Origin: an uncultured Oscillospiraceae bacterium
GTDB lineage: Bacteria; Bacillota; Clostridia; Oscillospirales; Oscillospiraceae
DNA length: 36,744 nt
Assembly (NCBI GenBank): GCA_944385425.1
Contig: CALWXD010000120.1
Location: 1 to 36,744 of the forward strand
Direction of reading: 5' to 3'
Shown: positions 16,720-23,522 of the stretch, one piece after another
Layout: every line of letters begins with the position of its first letter
Position numbering within the stretch: the first letter of the stretch is position 1
The notes under the pieces: generated by a model
Database searches by the model: none
The model's input: the letters and a program-made list of their open reading frames with translations, nothing else
What the model was told of the DNA's origin: nothing
Program-made: the position numbers and the translations under genes

Positions 16720-17811
16720 TTACACGTTGAATCTGAAAAGAATAATGTCCCCGTCCTGGACCACATACTCCTTGCCCTCGGAGCGGATGAGGCCCTTCTC
16801 CTTGGCGGCGGCCATGGTGCCCACCGCCATTAGGTCGTCAAAGGCGATGACCTCCGCCCGGATGAACCCCCGCTCGAAGTCGGTGTGGATCTTGCCGGCG
16901 GCCTGGGGGGCCTTGGTGCCCCTTGTGATGGTCCAGGCCCGGCACTCGTCCTCGCCGCTGGTGAGGAAGGAGATGAGGCCAAGGAGGGTGTAGCTGGCCT
17001 TGATGAGCCGGTCCAGGCCGCTCTCGGCGATGCCCAGGTCCTGGAGGAACAACTCCCGCTCCTCCCCGTCCAGCTCGGCGATCTCCGCCTCCAGCTTGGC
17101 GCACACAGGGATCACCTGGGCCCCCTCCGCGGCGGCCCGCTGGGCCACCTGCTGGTAGTAGGGGACATTGGCATAGTCGGCAAAGCCGTCCTCGTCCAGG
17201 TTGGCGGCATAGATCACCGGCTTGAGGGTGAGAAGGTCGCTGGTGGCGATGAGGGCTGCGTCGTCCTCGCTGCACAGGTAGCTGCGGGCGGATTTCCCGT
17301 CGTTCATCCACGCCCGCAGGCCCTGGAACACCTCCACCTCGTGGAGGAACTTCTTATCCCCCTTGGCGGCCTTGGTGGCCTTGTCGATGCGCCGGTCCAC
17401 CATCTCCACGTCCGCCATGATGAGCTCCAGGTCGATGATGTCGATGTCCCGGATGGGATCGGTGCTGCCCTCCACATGGATGACGTTGTCGTCGTCAAAG
17501 CAGCGCACCACATGGACGATGGCGTCGGTCATGCGGATGTTGGAGAGGAACTTGTTCCCCAGGCCCTCGCCCCGGCTGGCGCCTTTGACCAGCCCCGCGA
17601 TGTCCACAAACTCGATCACCGCCGGGGTGGTCTTTTTGGGGTGGTACATCTCGCTGAGCTGATCCAGCCGCGCGTCCGGCACGGCCACCACCCCCACGTT
17701 TGGGTCGATGGTGCAGAAGGGGTAGTTGGCGCTCTCGGCGCCGGCGTTGGTGATGGCGTTGAAGAGGGTGGACTTCCCCACGTTTGGAAGTCCCACGATT
17801 CCTAATTTCAT
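16720..17811 (-). CDS. ychF: YchF/OLA1-family ATPase
   Basis: Universally conserved P-loop protein of the Obg family that prefers ATP over GTP and associates with ribosomes. The 363-residue length is standard. The P-loop is GLPNVGKST (residues 7-15), the G3 motif is in [12 protein letters not shown] (68-79), and the usual NKxD is replaced by NLDE (204-207), as expected for this ATP-specific branch. A C-terminal TGS domain is present ([15 protein letters not shown] through [15 protein letters not shown]). GGAG lies 12 bases before the ATG. The predicted promoter is far upstream, giving a long leader. Confidence 0.97.
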   Translation of the reverse strand: MKLGIVGLPNVGKSTLFNAITNAGAESANYPFCTIDPNVGVVAVPDARLDQLSEMYHPKKTTPAVIEFVDIAGLVKGASRGEGLGNKFLSNIRMTDAIVHVVRCFDDDNVIHVEGSTDPIRDIDIIDLELIMADVEMVDRRIDKATKAAKGDKKFLHEVEVFQGLRAWMNDGKSARSYLCSEDDAALIATSDLLTLKPVIYAANLDEDGFADYANVPYYQQVAQRAAAEGAQVIPVCAKLEAEIAELDGEERELFLQDLGIAESGLDRLIKASYTLLGLISFLTSGEDECRAWTITRGTKAPQAAGKIHTDFERGFIRAEVIAFDDLMAVGTMAAAKEKGLIRSEGKEYVVQDGDIILFRFNV

Positions 17812-18003
17812 AATTTCTCAAAGCTCCTTTATTTTCAAGGCTTTCTGGATTTCTGCCGTGCCCTTTTACGCCATTTCGCCTAAAATTTTTGGCGCAGGCG
17901 GACGGAGAATGCCGCGCACCGCGCGCCATCCCGCCATCTGCCGCCTGGGCACCGCGCCCCCGCCCTTTTTACGCTTCCCAATAGAAGGCGCCGGAATGGA
18001 TTT

Positions 18004-18032
18004 ATTATACCATAGGCCTGCTGGATTCTCAA
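18004..18032 (-). promoter_or_regulatory. Promoter of ychF with a long leader
   Basis: Reading leftward: TTGAGA, a 17-bp spacer ending in TGG, then TATAAT (perfect extended -10). Transcription should start near 17997, about 185 bases before the ychF ATG. The promoter lies directly after the MATE stop codon at 18040. Confidence 0.8.
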
Positions 18033-18039
18033 CATCCAT

Positions 18040-19446
18040 TCATGGAGCGCCCCCGCCGCCAGCGCGGCTCCGCCCCCTAAGGATCGGCGGCCTGCACGCA
18101 AAATACACGGCGAACGACATGGCCACCGTGAGGGTGTCGGCCGCCACTTGGGACCAGACCAGGCCATACATCTGAAACAGGGCGTTGAGCAGGAACAGCA
18201 TGGGGATATTGAAACCCAGCCACCGCACCGTCCCCAGCAGCAGGGAGATCTGCCCCTTCCCGAAGGCCTGGAACAGATAGACGGTGAAAAAGCTCAAAAA
18301 CATCAGCGGCGTAGCCAGCACCCGAGCACGCAAAAACTGCGCCGCCAGCGCCACAGTCTCCCCATCCTTCAAAAACAGCTGGGTAAGCGGGACGGCGAAA
18401 ATCTCATACAAGACAATGCTGGCCACCGCTATGATGAGGCCCGCCCGCCTGGCCAGGCGGATGGTTTCGGACAGGCGGCGCCTGTCGCCAGCCGCGTAGT
18501 TATAGGCCACCAGGGGCATCATTCCCTGGCAGATGCCGACGCCTACGTTCAGCGGGAACCGCTCCACCTTGAGGACAATTCCGATGGCCGCCAGGGCCAG
18601 GTCGTCATAGGACACCATCAGCTTGTCCAAAATCACATAGTCCAGGTCGAAGAGGAAGGTTGTGACGGCCGAGGGGACGCCTACGGCAAAAATGGCGGCC
18701 ACGCTCCCCCGCCGGGCCATGCCGCCGGGCCGAAAGGTAATTACCGCCCCCTTGCCCATCCGCAGCAGCACCACGAAGAAAAAGCAGCAGGCGACACAGT
18801 TGGACAGGCAGGTGGCCACGCCGGCCCCCAGGACCTCCATCCCCTCCGGCAGCAGGACAAACATAAACAGTGGGTCCAGCGCGATGTTCAAAAGGCCGCC
18901 CAGGATGATACCGGCGCCGGCCTCCCGGGAGCGGCCGATGCTCCGAATGAGGTTTGACAGCACATTGGAGAGCACCGTGGGGACGCCGCCGGCCACAATG
19001 ACGCTGAGGGCATACTGCCTGGCGTACTGGTAGGTGTTTTCCCCGGCGCCCAGCAAGGTCAAAATGGGCTCCATGCCAAGGCCCATCCCCAAGGAGAAGA
19101 AGGCGGCGATGGATAGGCCCAGATAGAGGGAAAACGTACCGACCCGCCGCGCCTCCTCCTCTTTTCCCTGCCCCAGCAGCCGGGAAATCAGCGAACCGCC
19201 GCCCACCCCGGCCAGCCCCGCCAGGCACAGCGTGATATTGAACACCGGCAAAATCAGCGACGTGGCCGCCACCATGTAGGGGTTGTTGGTCTGCCCCACA
19301 TAGAACGTATCCGCCATGTTATAGATCAGCACGATCAGCTGGCTGGCCACCGATGGAAGGACCATCGTCCGCAGGGCCGATGGGATGGGGAGGTTCCGAA
19401 AGATATCCTCCCGCGCCGCCCCGCCTCTCGCTTTTGTTTCTTTCAT
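18040..19446 (-). CDS. MATE-family efflux transporter
   Basis: This 468-residue, 12-helix transporter of the NorM/DinF-type MATE family exports drugs or metabolites in exchange for Na+ or H+. The N-terminal helix-1 motif ALRTMVLPSVASQLIVLIYNMADTF and the internal repeat around AVTTFLFDLDYVILDKLMVSY mark the two pseudo-symmetric halves. The ATG is preceded by AGGTGAG. It has its own promoter and ends close to the ychF promoter. The substrate cannot be predicted. Confidence 0.93.
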   Translation of the reverse strand: MKETKARGGAAREDIFRNLPIPSALRTMVLPSVASQLIVLIYNMADTFYVGQTNNPYMVAATSLILPVFNITLCLAGLAGVGGGSLISRLLGQGKEEEARRVGTFSLYLGLSIAAFFSLGMGLGMEPILTLLGAGENTYQYARQYALSVIVAGGVPTVLSNVLSNLIRSIGRSREAGAGIILGGLLNIALDPLFMFVLLPEGMEVLGAGVATCLSNCVACCFFFVVLLRMGKGAVITFRPGGMARRGSVAAIFAVGVPSAVTTFLFDLDYVILDKLMVSYDDLALAAIGIVLKVERFPLNVGVGICQGMMPLVAYNYAAGDRRRLSETIRLARRAGLIIAVASIVLYEIFAVPLTQLFLKDGETVALAAQFLRARVLATPLMFLSFFTVYLFQAFGKGQISLLLGTVRWLGFNIPMLFLLNALFQMYGLVWSQVAADTLTVAMSFAVYFACRPPILRGRSRAGGGGAP

Positions 19447-19491
19447 GGTTTCTCACCTGGGCTTTTCCGGTTTTTAGGGGATTCCGCTCCA

Positions 19492-19520
19492 ATTATGGCA
19501 CACTGCCGCGGCAAATGCAA
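19492..19520 (-). promoter_or_regulatory. Promoter of the MATE gene
   Basis: Reading leftward: TTGCAT, a 17-bp spacer ending in TGC, then CATAAT, with the ATG at 19446. Confidence 0.72.
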
Positions 19521-19599
19521 GAGGCGCCGCCCATTCGCCGGCGCCGCGGCGCCCTCCCCCGCAAGCGGCCCCAGGCCCCGGAACCTTTGCGGCGCTTCC

Positions 19600-19716
19600 G
19601 CCCATACAACTCCGTGCGCCACGGGTGCGCGGCGATAGCGGGCAAGGGGGAGCGGCGCGTGAAGCTTTTCGCCCGCGGGCCGTGATCCCATGGTCGTTTT
19701 GCCATGCTTTTGCGCG
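19600..19716. repeat. Left arm of an imperfect inverted repeat
   Basis: About 115 bp whose reverse complement matches 20181-20313. Shared blocks include AAAGCATGGCAAAACG, ATGGGATCACGG, CCCGCGGGCG, TCACGCGCCGC, CTTGCCCG and CCCGTGGCGCACG. It lies directly after the terminator of the 86-residue gene. The 392 bp between the MATE start and this small gene hold nothing else except the MATE promoter. Confidence 0.8.
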
Positions 19717-19718
19717 GC

Positions 19719-19744
19719 AAAAAAGCCGGCGCCCAGGCGCCGGC
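19719..19744 (-). terminator. Terminator of the 86-residue gene
   Basis: Reading leftward: a 9-bp perfect GC stem (GCCGGCGCC with its complement) followed by six T residues. It lies about 95 bp after the stop codon. Confidence 0.85.
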
Positions 19745-19838
19745 CCCAACCGCTTCCGCGGTTTTCTGTTCAATATCCGCCCGGCTCCATCCGCCGGCCT
19801 ACGGCGAGGACAACCCTGCCGCGCCGCCACCGCCGCGC

Positions 19839-20099
19839 CTACAGCGCGGCGGACAGGACCCCAATGAGGTCTTCCCGAATCTTCTCCGGGCCGCCCTGCG
19901 CCGGCTGCCGCCCCGTCAAATACTGAAAGGCGTCCCGCCACTCCCGCAGGGAGGCGGCCTCCGCCGGAACCTCCCGCAAAAGGCCGACCAGTTTCCGTGT
20001 GCGGCCGGGCGCGGGCATGCGGAGGTCCGAGAGCACCTCGGTCCCGGTATGGCATCCCAGGTAGTCCAGAAGGGACATGTGGTATCTGCTGCTGTACAT
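19839..20099 (-). CDS. Small hypothetical protein within an inverted repeat
   Basis: This 86-residue protein was not recognised. It is probably soluble and helical, with no signal peptide or membrane helix. Features include YLGCHTGTEVLSDLRMP near the N-terminus and an Arg/Glu-rich middle (LREVPAEAASLREWRDAFQYL). It is considered a real gene because AAGGAG lies 8 bases before the ATG, a consensus promoter lies upstream at 20319-20347, and an intrinsic terminator follows. The gene, its leader and its terminator lie between two inverted repeat arms, so it may be cargo of a small non-autonomous element. A longer overlapping frame in this region is rejected. Confidence 0.65.
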   Translation of the reverse strand: MYSSRYHMSLLDYLGCHTGTEVLSDLRMPAPGRTRKLVGLLREVPAEAASLREWRDAFQYLTGRQPAQGGPEKIREDLIGVLSAAL

Positions 20100-20180
20100 G
20101 ACAGGAACTCCTTTTCCATGGCGCGGGGCCCCGGCGAAAACACACAGCGGGGCCTAAAACATACAAAGGCAGCTTTTGCT

Positions 20181-20313
20181 GCGCGAAAGCATGGCAAAAC
20201 GGCTATGGGATCACGGCGCGGGGGCCGGAGCGGCCCGCGGGCGCAAAACCTCACGCGCCGCCTCCCCTTGCCCGTTATGGCGGTCCGCCCGTGGCGCACG
20301 CCGTTTTATGACG
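20181..20313. repeat. Right arm of an imperfect inverted repeat
   Basis: About 130 bp, complementary to 19600-19716 apart from an 11-bp insertion and scattered changes. It forms most of the predicted 5' leader of the 86-residue gene. The remaining sequence of this 319-bp gene-free stretch (20100-20418) holds that gene's promoter. Confidence 0.8.
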
Positions 20314-20318
20314 CCACT

Positions 20319-20347
20319 GTTATAGCACCGGGTCGCCCATCTGTCAA
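20319..20347 (-). promoter_or_regulatory. Promoter of the 86-residue gene
   Basis: Reading leftward: TTGACA, a 17-bp spacer, then TATAAC. Start of transcription near 20311, giving a leader of about 210 bases made mainly of the right repeat arm. Confidence 0.78.
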
Positions 20348-20418
20348 GGAGCTTCTGTCAGCTTTAACAGGAATTTGAAGGCGATTTCACGCGCCTTTGC
20401 GCGGGAAGAGGCATGCCC

Positions 20419-21564
20419 CTACCCCGCCGCCACCGCGGCGATGGCCGCCAGGGCCTGGTCCAGCTCGTCGTCCGTGGTGAAGGGGCCGGGGCTGAACCGG
20501 ACGGTCCCCTGGGGGAAGGTGCCCAGGGCGCGGTGGGCCGCCGGGGCGCAGTGGAGGCCGCAGCGGGTGAGGACGCCGAAGTCCTGCTCCAGCTGGAAGG
20601 CAGCCTCGGCGTTGTCCCGCCGGAGGAAGTCCAGGGAGAACACGGCGGCCCGGTTTTCGCTCTCCCAGCTCCCCGCCAGGCGGATGTGGGGGATGTCCCT
20701 AAGCCCCGCGAGGAACCGGGCGCACATGGCCTCCTCCCTGGCGCGGATGGCCGCCAGCCCCTGCTCCTCGATCCACCTTAGGGCCGCCTCCAGCCCGTAG
20801 ATGCCGGGGAGGTTGGGGGTGCCGGGCTCAAACTTGTCGGGCATGTAGTCCGGCTGGACCTCCTGGTCGGAGGCGGAGCCGGTGCCGCCGGTGATCACCG
20901 GGCGGAGGGACCTGGCGAATTCCGGCGACAGCAGCAGCACCCCGGTGCCGGAGGGGCCCAGCAGCCCCTTGTGCCCCGGGGCGGCCAGGGCGGAGAGGCC
21001 CCAGCCGGCAAAGTCGATGGGGATGTGGCCGGCGGTCTGGGCGGCGTCCAGCACCAGGGGGACCCCCCGCTCCCGGCAGAGCCGGCCCAGGGCGGCGGCG
21101 TCCTGCACCGCGCCGCTGACGTTGGAGCCGTGGGCCACAAGCACCAGGCGGGTATTGGGCCGGAAGAGGCCCTCCGCCTCCTCCAGCCGCAGCCGCCCTG
21201 TCTCATCGCAGGGGATGCGGCGGAAGGCGACGCCCCGCTCCGCCAGCAGGCGGAGGGGCCGCATGACGGCGTTGTGCTCCACGGCGCTGACCAGGCAGTG
21301 GTCCCCCGGCCCCAGGGCCCCCAGCAGCACCAGGTTCAGCCCCCAGGTGTTCCCCGGCGTCAAGATACAGTGGGTGGGGTCGCCGTGGCCCATGAGGCGG
21401 CACAGCCGCTGCCGCAGCGACAGCGTCACCATGCCGGCCTCCTGGGCGCTCTGATACACCCCCCGGTTGATGGAGGCCCCCACCTCCTTGAGGTAGAAGG
21501 CCATGGCCTCCGCCACGGCGGGGGGCTTGGGAAAGCTGGTGGCGGCGTTGTCCAGATAGATCAC
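20419..21564 (-). CDS. Class V aminotransferase / cysteine desulfurase-like protein (EF2568 type)
   Basis: This 381-residue PLP enzyme has the fold-type I core: N-terminal IYLDNAATSFPKP, the PLP-contact region EHNAVMRPL, DAAQTAGHIPIDF, and the Schiff-base lysine in APGHKGLLGPSG. A catalytic-loop cysteine is present near the end (RCGLHCAPAAH). The subgroup am_tr_V_EF2568 accompanies selenium-dependent molybdenum hydroxylase loci, where it may supply sulfur or selenium from cysteine/selenocysteine. The divergent neighbour yedE supports this. I chose the GTG at 21564, which has GGAGGGG 7 bases upstream; longer frames cross the promoter. Confidence 0.88.
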   Translation of the reverse strand: MIYLDNAATSFPKPPAVAEAMAFYLKEVGASINRGVYQSAQEAGMVTLSLRQRLCRLMGHGDPTHCILTPGNTWGLNLVLLGALGPGDHCLVSAVEHNAVMRPLRLLAERGVAFRRIPCDETGRLRLEEAEGLFRPNTRLVLVAHGSNVSGAVQDAAALGRLCRERGVPLVLDAAQTAGHIPIDFAGWGLSALAAPGHKGLLGPSGTGVLLLSPEFARSLRPVITGGTGSASDQEVQPDYMPDKFEPGTPNLPGIYGLEAALRWIEEQGLAAIRAREEAMCARFLAGLRDIPHIRLAGSWESENRAAVFSLDFLRRDNAEAAFQLEQDFGVLTRCGLHCAPAAHRALGTFPQGTVRFSPGPFTTDDELDQALAAIAAVAAG

Positions 21565-21602
21565 GACAGATCCCCTCCGTAATATATTTTGTCGTATCAC
21601 GC

Positions 21603-21631
21603 AGTATACCACATTCTACCCCCTTCCGCAA
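21603..21631 (-). promoter_or_regulatory. Promoter of the cysteine desulfurase-like gene
   Basis: Reading leftward: TTGCGG, a 17-bp spacer ending in TGG, then TATACT. Divergent from the yedE promoter, 28 bp away. Confidence 0.75.
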
Positions 21632-21659
21632 TCCCGTTTGCCGGGTCGAAAATTTTTCC

Positions 21660-21688
21660 TTGCTTTTTTTGGGGAATAACGCTATACT
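21660..21688 (+). promoter_or_regulatory. Promoter of the yedE-yedF-DUF3343 operon
   Basis: TTGCTT, a 17-bp spacer, then TATACT. Transcription should begin near 21695, exactly where the 192-bp repeat element begins, so the whole element is in the 5' leader. Confidence 0.75.
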
Positions 21689-21694
21689 GGAAAG

Positions 21695-21886
21695 GCAAAA
21701 ATAGACGGCGCTGTTTGCGGAAGGGGAAGTCCGCGGATTTTGCCGCCCGCGGCAAAATCAAAACCGCGCCGTTTTCCCGCCCCTCGCGGGGCGGCTGAAA
21801 TGATGGGCAGGAAACCACGCGCAGCAATACCCGCCCTCTGCGGCACACTGCGCTGCGCGTGAATTTTTGGCCATCGCTATTTTTGC
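21695..21886. repeat. 192-bp element with 10-bp terminal inverted repeats in the yedE leader
   Basis: The ends are GCAAAAATAG (21695-21704) and its exact complement CTATTTTTGC (21877-21886). Inside are three further perfect inverted repeats: GATTTTGCCG with CGGCAAAATC around 21737-21760, CCGCCCC with GGGGCGG around 21778-21795, and CACGCGCAGC with GCTGCGCGTG around 21818-21863. No gene is seen in the 349-bp interval. It could be a MITE-like insertion or a folded leader RNA. Confidence 0.75.
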
Positions 21887-21913
21887 GAAAGAATAAAGAG
21901 AGGAGAAATCAAC

Positions 21914-23014
21914 ATGGAGAAAGAATCTTTCTTCAAGCGGTACGGCCTTCTGATCCTCACGGGCATCGTGGTGGGCGGGGCGGCTGTGCTGCTGACCAAA
22001 TTCGGCAACCCCGCCAACATGGGGTTCTGCATCGCCTGCTTTCTGCGGGACATCGCCGGCGCGCTGAACTTCCAGCGGGCGGGCTTTGACGCCGAGGTGG
22101 GCACGGGCATCGTGCAGTACATCCGCCCGGAGATCATCGGCCTGGTGCTGGGCGCCACGCTGCTGGCCGTGATCCGGAAGGAGTTTCGCCCCAAGGGCGG
22201 CTCCTCCCCCATGGTGCGCTTTGTCATCGCGGTGTTTGTGATGATCGGCGCGCTGGTGTTCCTGGGCTGCCCGCTGCGCATGGTCATCCGCATCGGCGGG
22301 GGCGACCTCAACGCGGTGGTGGGCCTTGTGGGCTTTGTCATCGGCATCTTGATCGGCATCGTGTTCCTCAAGCGGGGGTTCAGCCTCAAGCGGGCCTACC
22401 GCCAGTCCATGGCCGAGGGGCTGGCCTTCCCGGCTTTGATGGCGGCCCTGCTGGTGCTGGTGGCGGTGGCGCCCAGCTTTATCATCTTCAGCAAGAGCGG
22501 CCCCGGCTCCCAGCACGCGCCGCTGCTGCTGGCGCTGATCGTGGCGGCGGTGGTGGGCGTCCTGGCCCAGCGCTCCCGGCTGTGCATGGTGGGCGGCATC
22601 CGTGACGCGGTGCTCTTCAAGGACTTCCGCCTCATCTCCGCCTTCCTCGCCATCATCGTGACCGTGATGGTGGGCAACCTCCTGGTGGGCAACGGCCTCA
22701 CCTTCTCCTTCCTGGAGCAGCCCGTGGCCCACAACGAGGCGCTGTGGAACCTTCTGGGCATGGTGCTGGTGGGCTGGGGCTCGGTGCTGCTGGGCGGCTG
22801 CCCCCTGCGCCAGCTGATCCTGGCCGGCGAGGGCAACACCGACTCCGCCGTCACGGTTACCGGCTTTATCGTGGGCGCGGCGGTGGCCCACAACTTCGGC
22901 CTGGCCTCCTCCGCCACCGACATCGGCACCGGGCCTGTGGCCCTGGCGGTGATCGGCGGCTTTGTGGTGCTGGCTGTGATCTCGGTTGCGAATATGGCGA
23001 AAATGGAGGGTTAA
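21914..23014 (+). CDS. yedE: YedE-family putative selenium transporter
   Basis: This 366-residue integral membrane protein has about ten helices and the YeeE/YedE signature cysteines in two matching halves: MGFCIACFLRD and LGCPLRMVIRIGGGDLNA in the first, RLCMVGGIRD and GGCPLRQLILAGEGNTDS in the second. YeeE is a thiosulfate importer; this subgroup is predicted to move a selenium compound because it co-occurs with selD, yedF and selenium-dependent hydroxylases. GAGAGGAG lies 9 bases before the ATG. yedF follows after 3 bp. The transport substrate is inferred from genome context in the family. Confidence 0.92.
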   Translation: MEKESFFKRYGLLILTGIVVGGAAVLLTKFGNPANMGFCIACFLRDIAGALNFQRAGFDAEVGTGIVQYIRPEIIGLVLGATLLAVIRKEFRPKGGSSPMVRFVIAVFVMIGALVFLGCPLRMVIRIGGGDLNAVVGLVGFVIGILIGIVFLKRGFSLKRAYRQSMAEGLAFPALMAALLVLVAVAPSFIIFSKSGPGSQHAPLLLALIVAAVVGVLAQRSRLCMVGGIRDAVLFKDFRLISAFLAIIVTVMVGNLLVGNGLTFSFLEQPVAHNEALWNLLGMVLVGWGSVLLGGCPLRQLILAGEGNTDSAVTVTGFIVGAAVAHNFGLASSATDIGTGPVALAVIGGFVVLAVISVANMAKMEG

Positions 23015-23017
23015 ATC

Positions 23018-23221
23018 ATGGTTGACGCGAGAGGATATTCCTGCCCCACCCCCGTGGTGATGGTGCAGAAGGCCATCAAGGAGCAAAACCCCGCCACCCT
23101 GGAGGTCGCGGTGGACAACCAGTGCTCCGTGGAGAATGTGAAGCGCTTTGCCCGGAACGCCGGCTACCAGGTGACCGTCTCCGACTTTGAGGGGGACTTC
23201 AAGCTGGTGCTGAAGAAATGA
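23018..23221 (+). CDS. yedF: TusA/SirA-like sulfur-carrier protein, short YedF
   Basis: This 67-residue TusA-fold protein has the sulfur/selenium-carrier motif CPTP (Cys9-Pro10-Thr-Pro12) at the start of helix 1. The selenium-linked YedF is usually about 200 residues with a second DsrE-like domain; here only the TusA part exists, so this is a minimal version. Its ribosome binding site, GGAGGG, lies inside the end of yedE. Its stop overlaps the start of the DUF3343 gene in an ATGA. It probably carries a persulfide or perselenide received from a desulfurase. Confidence 0.9.
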   Translation: MVDARGYSCPTPVVMVQKAIKEQNPATLEVAVDNQCSVENVKRFARNAGYQVTVSDFEGDFKLVLKK

Positions 23222-23460
23222 ATTTTGTAGCGACCTTCCACACCCACCTCTCCGCCATGCTCACCTGCGGCAGCCTGCAGAAGGCGGGGGTCACCGCCAA
23301 GCTGGCACCGGTGCCCCGGGTTCTCAGCTCCTCCTGCGGCACCTGCGTGTTCTACGGCGGGGCGGAGCCCCATCTGGAGACCATGGACCGGGACGTGGAG
23401 GCGGTTTACCGCCGGGAGGAGACAGGGGACTACACCTGCCTCTTCCGGGGGGAGGAGTAA
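23218..23460 (+). CDS. DUF3343 protein of the selenium locus
   Basis: This 80-residue protein carries the DUF3343 hallmark SSSCGTC (Cys40 and Cys43) after an alpha/beta N-terminal half (TFHTHLSAMLTCGSLQKAGV). DUF3343 proteins are regularly found with YedE, YedF and the EF2568-type aminotransferase in organisms with selenium-dependent molybdenum hydroxylases; the two cysteines suggest a putative thiol/selenol handover role. Translation is coupled to yedF. A strong terminator follows, ending the operon without selD. Confidence 0.88.
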   Translation: MNFVATFHTHLSAMLTCGSLQKAGVTAKLAPVPRVLSSSCGTCVFYGGAEPHLETMDRDVEAVYRREETGDYTCLFRGEE

Positions 23461-23468
23461 ACCAGAAA

Positions 23469-23509
23469 AGGCGTCCGCCTGCGATCGCAGGCGGACGCCT
23501 CTGTTTTTT
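23469..23509 (+). terminator. Terminator of the yedE operon
   Basis: A 14-bp perfect stem (23469-23482 with 23487-23500), loop GATC, then CTGTTTTTT. Confidence 0.92.
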
Positions 23510-23522
23510 GCCGCGGTCTCCC

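Noticed and set aside
19474..20166. 230-residue minus-strand frame across the inverted repeat
   Set aside because: Runs through the terminator and repeat arm and has no ribosome binding site; the 86-residue frame has all expression signals.
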